From Micropterus salmoides (taxonomy: Eukaryota; Chordata; Actinopteri; Centrarchiformes; Centrarchidae), in contig NW_024044681.1 in the NCBI RefSeq assembly GCF_014851395.1, forward strand, positions 6,396,879 through 6,460,878: a DNA stretch of 64,000 bases, read 5' to 3'. The notes under the pieces are model-generated. The model had not been told where the DNA came from. It saw only the letters and a program-made list of their open reading frames with translations, and searched no databases. Both the position numbers and the translations under genes were made by a program. Position 1 is the stretch's first letter, and every line of letters begins with the position of its first letter. Of the stretch, positions 10,830 to 21,299 are shown piece by piece.

Positions 10830-11195
10830 GAGCCGACGCTATGTGGACAAGTGTGGACAGGTGCACATGGGCGTTTCCGATATTGTTCTATAATTGAGGT
10901 GTGCTGGAGAGGACCAGCAACCATTTCAATTATGTGGTCAAGGACTCCCTGCCTGGAAGTGGTAGAGGCAGCTTCGATACGGAACGAATACCCAGAGTAT
11001 GGCTTGGGGGACATTCTAGATCTGGATTAGATTTGTTGAAGGTGGTGGTGAAACCAGAAGCCACTTTCCCCATCTCTGTGATGACCAGACAGATTGGTCT
11101 TGCTGCATTTAAGAGTGTCGGCGGAAATAATGGAAATGTCAGACATGGTTGCCTGTTCAGATGGATGGTAGTTGAGGGTAGAAGCAGTTAACTAA
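10830..11195 (-). pseudogene. DIRS-like tyrosine recombinase fragment
   Basis: Read on the minus strand, a SKTNLSG segment (compare SKTDP in the family) near 11110 is followed by YSGYSFRIEAASTTS near 11000-10955. That segment matches the HSFRIGAAT signature around the catalytic H-x-x-R of DIRS/Ngaro recombinases. Here the histidine position reads Y. It continues GVLDHIIEMV and then, after frame changes, a GRWSS-like segment. Several stops and frameshifts make it inactive. Its likely partner is the RNase H fragment at 17760-18010 on the same strand. Confidence 0.55.
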
Positions 11196-11560
11196 GCACA
11201 GAAATCAAAGACTAATTACCAAATCAACAAAATCTGAGCAATTCGTCAAAATCAGTAAGGCAAAAAACTCTAAAATTCTCCCTGTGGTGTATAAAGCCTC
11301 GCAGATGACAGAACCAAACCAGGTCACAGAGAGCTGTGTAGAAGATGAGTAGAAGCGCAAAAAGGACAAATGAACAACAAGTCAACAGCGTTGGGCAGGC
11401 AAAATTATCCACTCCTGAAACACTTCTGGTGTCCTCTGGAATCACCGGGTATGGATGTGTATGGAACCAGTGGAGGGCACTGATTCAGCATTTTAAGAGG
11501 TCTAAAGCGAGGTGCAAACATTTTGCTATGGGACGTGGTCCAGCCTTGTGAAGACCTTTG
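11196..11560. other. Unassigned sequence between retroelement fragments
   Basis: No gene is recognisable. Short open frames at 11224-11445 (minus) and 11345-11551 (plus) overlap each other and match no family I know. The stretch may be LINE 3' UTR or older element sequence. Confidence 0.35.
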
Positions 11561-13625
11561 GTTAGCATCCCAATGTTTAAGTGTGACAAGGCTGGGACAA
11601 CCGCTTATCTACAGCTCCAGCAGGTGACCTCCCTCTCCGGAGCCACATTAATCAGCTCCCGGGGCATTCCCAGGCCAGTGAGGAGATATAATCTCTCCAC
11701 CTACTCCTGGGTGTTCCCCAAGGCCTCTTCCCAGCTGGAGCTGCCTGGAACACCTCCCTAGGGAGGCGCTTAGCGGGGCATCCTTACTAGATGCCCGAAC
11801 CACCTCAACTGGTTCCTTTCGACACAAATGAGCAGTGGCTCTGTTCCAAGTTCCTCACGGATGACTGGGCTTCTCACCTAATCTCTAAGGGAGACGCCAG
11901 CCACTGTCTCATTTCGACCGCTTGTACCCGCGATCTAGTTCTTGGTCATGACCCAACCTTCATGACCATAGGTGGGGCTAGGAACAAAAATTGACTAGTA
12001 GATCTGGTAGGTCTGGTAGAGCGAATGCCAATCTCCCGCTTCATTGTCCCCTCACTTGTGAAACAATACCCTGAGATACTTGAACTCCCTCACTTGGGGT
12101 AAAAACTGATTCCCTACCTAGAGTGAGCACCTCAGATTTGGAGCTAATGCTCATCCTGGCCACTTCACACTGGGCAGCAAACCAATGATTGCTGACCGAT
12201 GATGCCAACAGGACCACATAATCTGCAAAAAGCAACGATGATATCTCCAGACCACCGAACCAAAACCCCCCTATGCCTTGACATCCTTTGCATCAATATC
12301 ACAAACAGGACTGGTAAGAAAGCGCAGCAGAAAAAGACTTACTACACTGAATCTGCACACAGCTCTCGCTTTGGACATACAGTAATCTGACCCCCTCACC
12401 CCATAATCCCACAACATCATACGGCTTCTTTAGATCCACAAAACACATGTAGACCAGATAGGCATACTCCCAGGCCAACCAGGACAGAATCTGCATTGTT
12501 CCTCTTCAATCTGAGGTTCGACTATCGGACAAACCCTCCTCTCCAGCACCTTGGAGTAGACTTTGGGCTACTCACAGGAAAAGGAGAAATGATATAACCC
12601 TGTAATTGGCACACACTCTCTGGTCCCCCTTTTTGAACAGGGGAATCACCTGCCACTCGTTGGGCACTGTTCCAAACTTCCACACAACGTTGAAGAGGCG
12701 TGTCATCCAAGACATACCTTCCACATCCAAAGCTTTCAGCATTTCTGAAAGGATCTCATCAATCCCCAGGGTATTGCCAGTGTGGAGTTGTTACTACCTC
12801 AGTGACTTCCACCAGGGAAACTGACGATGATCCCACATCAGCCTCCAGCTATGCCTCTACCATAGATGGTGTGTCAGTGGGATTCAGAAGTTCCTCAAAG
12901 TGTTCCTTCCATTGCCCAATTACCTCCTCGGTAGAGGTAAACAGCATCCCATCCTTACTGTATATAGCTTGGATGGAAGTTTTGAACATTTCCCACTCAG
13001 GCTCAATGCCCCCAACCTTCACAGGGATGACAGCTCTGTTGGAGGTGTAAGTTGAAGATCTCTCAGACAGGGGCCTCTTCCAAATGTTCCCAGTTCACCT
13101 GCACTACCCCTTTGGCCTTAACAGGTCTGTCCAGAGTCTTCCCCCACTGCCTGGCCCAACTCACCAGATGGTGATCAGTTGACCGCTCCGCCCCTCTCTC
13201 CATCCGAGTGACCAAATTACACGGCCTTAGAACAGATGACACAATCATAAAATCAACCATCAACCTTCGGCCTAGGGTACTCTGGTACCACATACATTTA
13301 TGAGCATCCTTGTGTTCGAACACGGTGTTTATTATAAATAATCTATGGTTAGCACAAGCAAGTCTAACAAAAAACATCCGCTCGGGTTTAGATCAGGGAG
13401 GCCTTCCTCCTAATCACGCCTCACCAGGTGTCTCTGTCATTGCTAATTGCCATGCGCGTTGAAGTCTCCCGAGCAGAAATATGGAGTCCCCTACTGGAGC
13501 CGCATATAGGACTCCATTCATGGTCTACAAGAAGGCAGAATACTCAACAATTAGAATTTCACAATCAGAATTTCCCCACAACTACCGCTCCTAGGCAGGG
13601 TTCACAATGGTTATAATCTGAGCTT
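11560..13625 (-). mobile_element. Degraded non-LTR retrotransposon (EN, RT and C-terminus)
   Basis: On the minus strand the order is endonuclease-like, then RT, then the C-terminal region. A TDHHLVSWARQWGKTLDRP-type segment lies near 13200-13120. The GTCGxxLFKKGxxRVCxxxxG-like region falls near 12650-12600. LVYMCFVDLKKPYD near 12450 corresponds to motif A, and LLFADYVVLLASS near 12230-12200 to the FADD box, with the second D changed to Y. A RACPTGRRPRG-like end follows near 11740. Many stops and frameshifts are present. This is a very common fish LINE type; I did not assign a clade. Confidence 0.7.
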
Positions 13626-14433
13626 TGTAGGGGTCTCTGAATAGCCTACTATAACGTTACCAGTGGAGATAAATAAATAAATTAGGAGTGTGACGGCACA
13701 CTTGGGTCAAGACAAGAAGATATTTTAACAGTATTTTGAATAATTATGGAATATAATGCAGTAATCAGCAGCTTGTTGTTTTAGCTTAAGTTACTTGCAT
13801 TTCTTATTGTGCATTCATTTGTTATTTAACATTTCTTGTTGCTGTTTTTCAGAACAGTTTTAACAAAAGCTTTCAGCGATGGAGCCATGTCCCCAGCGTC
13901 CATGACGCCTATCTGTCAATATTTATATTAAATATTATATATTATAAATATATTTTAAATGTCCTGCCTCACCCAGGCTGTGACATTGACAAGCTACTTT
14001 CTGCCCACGGCTGCTCTCATCTCCCTTCTCTCTCTCTCTGTCGACAGAGATTAGCAGGCAGGCGAGAACGAGAACAGGTGAGGCACTTAGTGCCCAGAGA
14101 ACCTGATATGGAGAGGGCGGAGGAGAGGACCGGTAGCTTGGGAGAAGTGCCAAGTGTGAGAAGTATGCAAGAAAAGATCACGGTACACCAAAGAGTAATG
14201 TGTTGAGGTGCCGGTACTGCGTAGTGGTTCGTACTGGCCAGGGTTCGAGTTATAATCTGAGCTTCATGGGGGTCTCTAATATACTAGCGGAGACAGAGAG
14301 AGAGAGAGATCATTGCTTATTACGTGATTCAACATTTCCCTCTCTCACACACACGCAAACACCCAAACACACATACAGTAGTCCACTACTCGCCCCAGAT
14401 GTCTGCGATATTGCAACAAAGTTTGTTTACACA
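13626..14433. other. Unassigned spacer with a short direct repeat
   Basis: No gene is seen. A block including TATAATCTGAGCTT and GGGGTCTCT occurs at about 13610-13668 and again at 14244-14292. A (GA)n tract lies near 14288-14310 and a CA-rich tract near 14345-14375. Confidence 0.45.
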
Positions 14434-14700
14434 GTGTGACACCCTGTAGGGTCATGAGTGGGTGTGGCCTATCTCTCTCTCTCTCTCTCCTCTTGTAGAG
14501 GAAGAGCTGATTGCAGTAACTCTGGGCACCTGGGCTAATTGCCCTATAGAGTATTTGTGACTGTCTTCTCATTCTGCAAGGGGCTGCTGTCGAGGCCAAT
14601 GTCAGACCTCCCTGCGGGCCGGTTCCCCGGTTTCCCCTTTAGTTTGGTTGTCTTTGGTTGGACTATTGCTTTGTGGTATTTATCTTGTTTTTGCATACTA
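14434..14700 (+). mobile_element. LTR-like leader of the Ty3/gypsy element
   Basis: The sequence starts GTGTGACACCCTGTAGGGTC and shares several ordered blocks with 4857-5000. It precedes gypsy coding remnants on the same strand, fitting a 5' LTR or leader. A matching 3' copy was not identified downstream of the integrase, so the boundaries are uncertain. Confidence 0.5.
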
Positions 14701-14749
14701 CAACACCTTCAAACATATACATTCATGTTACCATCATTCCCGCAGGAAA

Positions 14750-17258
14750 AGAGATGGACTTAATGTGTTATATTAAAGCTGGCCCTCAGAGAAAGACTTA
14801 CACCGCCCTGATTGAAGGCCACCCCTCCCTACAACTTCCTCAAGGTCTCTTGGTGGCCAAAGTCCTTGCTGATGTGGCTAGAGGATGTGCCCCTGTCAGA
14901 GTAATGAACCTGTCCCAGTGAGCTATTACAATGGCCTGAAGTTAAAACCCTCCAAGTGCCAGCTTGTAAGGAAGGAAGTGCATTATCTGGGTCACTTGGT
15001 GTCTGCAGAGGGAGTCAGAACAGACCATGAGAAGATCTGCAGGGTCAGGGACTGGCTACGACCCACCAATTGGAAGGAAGTGCTGCAGTTCTTGGGATTC
15101 GCAGGGCACTACAGGCGGTATGTAAAAGGCTACTCCACCATAGATGCCGGCTATATCGCCTTACCAGTTGCGACCACAGAAAGGAGGCAAGACAAGTGTG
15201 AATCCAGAACCGCCGTTCCTGTGGACTAGTGAGTGTAAGGAAGCATTTCAGTCCATTAAAGCAAAGCTGATAACTGCACTGGTTCTCAGCTATCCTGACT
15301 AGAGCCTGCCATTTGTTCTACAGACAGACGCTTCAGGGGGAGGGGGAGGCATAGTCTTGGCCCAAGTGCAGAATGGGGCTGAGAGGGTCATAGTTTATGC
15401 CAGCAGGGGCTTGCGCCCGGCGGAGACAAGATATCCTGCTCACAAACTTGAGTTTCTTGCCCTGCAATGGGCTGTGACAAATAAGTTCTATGATCATCTC
15501 TACGGCCGCAGATTCTCTGTCCTGACTGACAACAACCCTCTCAAGTATGTGATGACCTCTGCAAAGTTTGATGCTACAGGCCAGCAGTGGGTGTCTCAGC
15601 TGTCTGCATTCGATTTTGATGTCCAGTATAGGAGGGGTCAGAGTAACTCCAATGCTGATGCCCTCTCCCGTCTGTCAAATCAGGAAGTCAACCCGGTCCT
15701 GCAAACTTGCCCCCAGCGGGTGAGCTCGTGTGAAACACAAGAACCAGAAAGTCACCCAGCTGAATGTGCTACAGCGTCCGAGGAGCCTGACCCCAGTTCG
15801 TCTTTGGAGCTAAGTGAGCCCTATGGTGGTGTGGGGACAGAGGTGCTGCCTTCCATGACACCACAGGAGATTCGTGCAGAAAGGAGAGGAGATCCTCGTT
15901 ATCAGCCCAGTCTTGCACTTCAAAAGCCGTAACCGGAAACCGAGCCACAGTCAGAGAGATGAAAGTGGTAGGCATGTCTGCCTTCTCATAAAGGAGTGGA
16001 GGAGGTTGGTGATAAAAGATTGTATCATGTTCTGCTGTATTAGAGATCGTCCGAGGGGTGCAGTAGAGCAGCTAGTACTGCCAGAGACACTTCACACATC
16101 AGTCAAAACTGTATGATGATTCGGGACACTTTGGATTTGAGAGGACATTACAGATGATAAGAGAGAAATTTTACTGGCCAGGAATGTTCCAGGAGATCAA
16201 AGCTTGGTGTGAGCAGTGCGAGAGGTGCTGCCTCAGGAAGACCCCTACTGCGGGCCTCAGGGCTCCCCTGGTCAGCATCCACAGCAGTGCCCCCATGGAG
16301 CTGATATGTATCAACTTTTTGACTCTTGAGAAGTCCAAGGGTGGTATTGAAATGTGCTAATTGTTACAGACCACTTCTCCCTCTACGCACAGGCCTACCC
16401 CACTAAAGACCAAAAGACTTGCACAGTGGCTAAGGAGCAACTTCTTCTGTCGGTTCCGTTTCCAAGCAAAATTGCATGCAGACCAAGGACGCAATTTCGA
16501 GAGCGCGATTGTGAGAGAGATCTGTAAGTGTACTGGCATCACAAAGACCCACACCACTCCCTACCACATCCAGGGCAACAGGATCACCGAGAGGTTCAAC
16601 AGAACACTCCTAAACATGCTGGGGACATTAGAGCCTCACCTGAAGCTCCGGTGGCATGAATATGTGGATGCTATTACTCACGCCTACAACTGCACACAAC
16701 ACGACTCAACTGGTTACACACCATACTATCTCATGTTCGGCAGGCATTCCCAGCTGCCTGTTGATCTCATCTTTGGGCTCTCCACCAGCACTGAGCCATC
16801 TGAGTACAGTATTTCCAAACTCTGCATGACGATGTCATGATCTGTCACGGGCTTATGCTCAGGCCAACCAGATGTTTCGGCATGCTAAGAGCCAGCAGAA
16901 GAAATACTATGACCAAAAGGTAAGGACCAGTCCAGGGGACAGAGTCCAAGTCAAAGTGTGTCTTGTGGAGGGACGGCAGAAGCTTGGAGACAGATGGGAG
17001 CCTCGACCATATATTGTGGTGAAAAAGCAAAAGCATGTTCTGCAACCGGAAGATGGTCAAGCAGAAAGGGTGGTCCACCGTAACCTCCTCACACAGTTTA
17101 TGTTTCTTCCAGTTGACCAGGTGGACGAAGCAAGATGGGTGGTCGAGCAGGGTTTGGATACAGGAGATGTTGGCATGGAGCCGGATGCAGCCGTGGACTT
17201 AGAAGTGGGTGATATGGAGGATAAGGTGGAGAGAAGACGAGGCAAGGCAAATGAGTGA
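14750..17258 (+). pseudogene. Ty3/gypsy retrotransposon pol remnant
   Basis: Fragments occur in standard order. A pre-RT segment (PVRVMNLSQ, about 14760-14921) comes first. Next is the C-terminal part of RT (KPSKCQLVRKEVHYLGHLVS, 14940-15005; FLGFAGHYRRYVKGYS), then RNase H (QTDASGG near 15325, KLEFLALQWAVTNKF, LTDNNPLKYV). An integrase zinc-binding region follows (YWPGM near 16170 with Cys residues of CEQCERC) and the core (HADQGRNFES near 16475). The C-terminal IN part is at 16872-17258. Most of RT, including its catalytic motifs, is missing between 14921 and 14930. Stops and frame changes interrupt the rest. The RNase H to IN order is that of ordinary Ty3/gypsy, not Gmr1. Confidence 0.85.
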
Positions 17259-17700
17259 CGAGGAGGCAGATGGAACTGTCAGCAGTGCTGGTGCATCTCA
17301 AGGTCTCATTCCTCCTAGGAGAAATCCCCCAAGAAATCCATTTATCCTTTTTTGAACCAGGCTCCTCCCTCGAGGCCATGGGAGACCCTACCAGGAGCAC
17401 CAGGCTCCAAACAACACAGCCTTCAGGTTCATAGGGACACACAAACCTCTCCACCACGATAAGGTGATGGTTCCCAGAGAGGTTCCACCTGTATGACGGA
17501 AGATTTAATCTTGAGAGTGGAATGCGCAGAAATGATAGGGTCAGGACATCAAGTGAAGGGAATAGAAAGCTGTAGGAGCTATATACTGTAGGAGTGTTTT
17601 GAAAAAAAACTCCATCTGGTCAGATGAGAGTGTCTAGGGAACGACCCAGTTGGATAGCATCTCAAGAAGTCGTGACTAGCTGTGGTGTTAGTTGAAAATG
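17259..17700. other. Gypsy 3' flank and unassigned sequence
   Basis: No intact frame follows the integrase stop at 17258. The minus strand here could be the start of the recombinase region of the DIRS-like element, but similarity is too weak to call. Confidence 0.3.
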
Positions 17701-17759
17701 ATGGCTGGAAAGAGAAGTAAGAAAAACAGTCAGCAATTTAGTTTTCGTGACGGATGTGG

Positions 17760-18012
17760 GAGGCTTGGATAATGAATGGGTCTGTCATTTGTTCCCAATG
17801 TCTAAAATGGTGCTGTTGTCAGAGTAGATGGCAATGGTTTTCTTGGACCATTGGAATGGCTGCTATGATGACTGGGTACATTTCATAGATTGTGGTGGAA
17901 GTGAGGGAATTTGGGCAGCCATTTTGGCTGACTACCAACACCCGCCGTAGTAGACACCAAAGCTGACAGAAGGGGAAACGTCTGTGAAGGGACAGTTAAG
18001 TTGTAAGGAGAT
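17760..18012 (-). pseudogene. DIRS/Ngaro-like RNase H fragment
   Basis: On the minus strand, FTDVSPSVSFGVYYGGCW near 17990-17940 is followed by MYPVIIAAI near 17880-17850 and KTIAIYSDNSTILDIGNK near 17835-17785. Family RNase H domains have the order TDAS..GFGAYF..W, then LYP(V/I)..A, then SDN..V...NK, and all three are present. A stop after the tryptophan and two frameshifts make it inactive. The strand is the same as the recombinase fragment at 10830-11195. Confidence 0.55.
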
Positions 18013-18321
18013 GAGAGGTCTATAATTTGTCTCTTTTTTTCCTAATATTTTCTAGTAGCTATGCCAATTGGACTGATTCTGGACGTGGGGAGAGGTGGAC
18101 TGGCAAATGGGCCGATCAAGAATGTTTCTTTGACTTCTTTATCAAGGGGTTTATTGACTATGTTGGGATCAGTGATGGCTGACTGCTAGTTGTGGCATGT
18201 GTAGAAGGAAACTGGTATGACTTGCAAGCCTGGGTGGAAGCCTTGTGTGTCAGGAATCTATGCTGGAACCAAATTACAGGCTGGAGAAAGACAGGTAAAG
18301 TTAAAGTAATTTATTGAAGAA

Positions 18322-20210
18322 GGCAAGGCAAGGCAAGTTTATTTGTATAGCACATTTCAACAACAAGGTAATTCAAAGTGCTTTACATAACACAAAAGCA
18401 ACAGGGAAATATAAAACATTTTAAAAGCAACATAAGGGAATTGGAAAAAATACACATTAAAACTTAATAAAATCAGGGTTAAAAGAGTTAAATGGAAAAT
18501 AAAAACAGGCTGAGGGGTTGAGGAAATAATTGAGTTACAATTATTTTGAAAAGAGAATAAACAGAGAGGTACACTTAATCTACTCTCTCTAGCTAGTCTG
18601 TACTCGGGTCCATAGCAATCTTTGGGTCCACTGAAACTCCAAAAACCCTCGGACACTACAGAGAAACCAGGACATGTCTGTCCGCAGGCCACTCTGATCC
18701 AGTTATACTATGGACCCACCTGCGCGTTTACAGGTGGACAGAGGTTCCTGCAAATCACTCAGGCGCAAGATTTAAGACCACTTCCTTCACTCTGTTCAAT
18801 CTCACTCTCATTATCTTTTCACTCAATTACCTACTCATTTCTCACTGTGTAAATATTTAATTAAAAGCAATGGTAAAAAGCTAAAAACAAAGAAAAAGAA
18901 AACAGGCCAGTAACAGTTACAGTGCAGTGTAAGTTATCAATCTACTAGTTAAAGGCAGTGGTAAAAAAAAAAAATCTTAAATATTTAATTAAAAGCAATT
19001 GTAAAAAGTCTTCAGTCTTAATTTAAAAGAACTGACAGTTTCAGCAGACCTGCAGTTATCTGGGAGTTTTTTCCAGATATACGGAGCATAATAACTGAAC
19101 GCTGCTTCTCCTTGTTTAGATTTGACTCTGGTGACAGAAAGCAAACCTGCCCCAGACGACCTGAGAGGTCTGGATGGTACATAACAAAGCAGAAGATCAG
19201 AAATGTATTTTGGCCCTAAACCATAGTGCTTTATAAACCAAATCAAATGAAATCAATTATTTGACATACAGGAAGCCAATTTAAAGACCTCAGAATTGGA
19301 GTGATGTGATCCACCTTTTTGGTCTTCGTGAGGACTCGAGCAGCAGCGTTCTGAATCAGCTGCGGCTTCTTAGGGAGCCCTGTAAGTCAACTGAAAATAA
19401 ATGCATGGATAAGTTTTTCCAGTTCTTGCTGAGACATAAGTCCTTTAATCCGTGATATATTCTTCAAGTGATAGTATGCTGACTTTGTAATTGTCTTAAT
19501 GTGGCTCCTCAAATTCAGGTCTGAGTCCATGACTACACCAAGATTTCTGGCTTGATTTGTGGTTCTTGGTTTCTGTGATTGAAGCTGAGCACTGACTTTC
19601 AATTGTTCCTCCCTGGCTCCAAAAACAATAACTTCAGTTTTATCCTTGTTTAATTGAAGAAAATTCTGGCACATCCAATCGTTGACCTGCTCAATACAGT
19701 TACTCAGCACCCATATGGGATCATAGTCCCCTGGTGAAATGGTTATGTAAATCTGTGTGTCATCTGCATAATTATGGTAATATATTTTGTTTGTTTGTTT
19801 TTCATAATCTGAGCCAGTGGAAGCATGTAAATGTTAAACAAAAGAGGCCCCAGAATGGAGCCTTGGGGAACTCCACATGTCATTTTTGTCAGCTCAGATG
19901 TGTGATTACCTATAGACACAAAGTAGTTCCTGTCCTTTAAGTAGGATTCAAACCAGTTTGGTACTGTGCTAGAAAGTTCAACCCAGTTTTCGAGTCTGTT
20001 GAGTAATATGTTGTGGTTGACCATGTCGAATGCAGCACTGAGATCCATTAATACTAAGACTGAAATTCTGCCACTGTCAGTGTTTAAATGGAAGAACATG
20101 TTAGTGACGAGAGGGGCTGGGGATTTGGGGGCTGAAATCCAGACTGTGTCTTGACAGAGTGAGCTGGCAAATTTGGCTGCCCAATACCCAACCATGTTTT
20201 ATAAATGAGT
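18322..20210 (-). mobile_element. LINE, Rex/L2-like group, RT to 3' end, broken
   Basis: Minus strand, 5' to 3': an RT frame at 20195-19743 has LVLMDLSAAFDMVNHNILL (motif A region) and GVPQGSILGPLLFNIYM (motif B). The next frame (19710-19387) has QLNKDKTEVIVFGA, ARNLGVVMDSDLNLRSHI and YYHLKNISRIKGL. The C-terminal frame (19246-18989) has GLGPKYISDLL and FKLRLKTF. The catalytic YADD box appears lost at the frame change near 19740. The 3' end near 18330-18400 is the common fish tail reading, on the plus strand, GGCAAGGCAAGTTTATTTGT. Frameshifts split the protein. Confidence 0.8.
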
Positions 20211-20337
20211 AATTGTTTACATTGTTTACAATGTATGTATTTATTTTATTTATATTTGTTAATAATATTGAGCTGTACTTCAGTGTGTGCAGCATAAATG
20301 ATCATTCGTGTCTAATTTCTTAACCTACGCTTTGCAC

Positions 20338-20575
20338 ATTTTCGAGTGGCCTTTTATTGTGGCCAGGCACACCTGTGCAAAACCCATGCTGTCTGATCAG
20401 CATCTTGATATCCCACTCCTGTGAGGTGGATGGGTTATCTCGGCAAAGGAGAAGTGCTCACAAAGATTTTAACAGATTTGTGAACAATATTTATGAAAAA
20501 TAGGCCTTTTGTGATGAATGGGGGCAAAAACAAAAGTGTTGCATTTAGAATTTTGTTCAGTGTAGTTGGCTAGTG
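20338..20575 (+). mobile_element. Non-autonomous DNA transposon-like repeat, copy 1
   Basis: The blocks GTGGCCTTTTATTGTGGCCA, GCTGTCTGATCAGCATCTTG, CCTGTGAGGTGGATGG, AAAGGAGAAGTGCTCAC and ATTTTGTTCAGTGTA recur in order at about 30080-30325. It is a familiar fish dispersed repeat ending in TTTTGTTCAGTGTA. The superfamily is not assigned. Confidence 0.65.
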
Positions 20576-20599
20576 TGAACGCCATTTTATATTATATTA

Positions 20600-20725
20600 C
20601 TAGGGCTGGGCACCTTAACACGTTATCGTGTAAATGCATTAATTAATGCCAACAATTATTTTATCTCACGTTAACGCAGTTTATATTATTATTATTAATT
20701 TTTTATTTTATTTTTATTTTTTTAG
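20600..20725. mobile_element. Possible hAT-type fragment
   Basis: GGGCTGGGCACCTTAACACG and TCACGTTAACGCAGT resemble TTAACG-rich ends of fish hAT-type repeats. No boundaries were established. Confidence 0.3.
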
Positions 20726-21044
20726 TTTCTCACTGGCTCTGAATACATATACAGTCAAACCATGGGTCACATGAGTGGTGGGATTTGGATCAGCTTGCAA
20801 ATCACAGCAGTGGAGAGTAGTGGAGAGTGGCTTCAGCAGACAACATTGGATGCAGCGTGTGGGAGAAGTGGATCAAGAAAACATGTCTGTCACTTTTTTC
20901 CTGTTAACATCTTGACTTCTTCACTGGTTGTGACATACTGTAAGTGTAGTTCTAATACAGTAACAAAAGATGTGAGAGCAAAGATTTTGCAAGCGTAAGC
21001 TACGCATACCCTGGGGGCTAAGTCTTTCAATCCTAGTGACATCA

Positions 21045-21090
21045 CTGACACACACACACACCAACACACACACACACACACACACACACT
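21045..21090 (+). repeat. (CA)n microsatellite
   Basis: CACACACA runs interrupted by CCAA, about 45 bp. Confidence 0.9.
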
Positions 21091-21299
21091 TCTCTCTTTG
21101 TTGGAGAGATGCTTGGTTACAGTAGCCTACTGACCTGGTTTTTATGAACCTGTAAATTTAAGTACTCAAGATACTTCAACATGTTTTCTATGTCATGAAA
21201 TAGTCAGCAAACAAAGTATTAAAGATTGCCTTTTATTGAAATCAAGTTGCCTTAATGTGCATAATGTATTTTCACCAGTACCCATAGACCATAAAGGGA

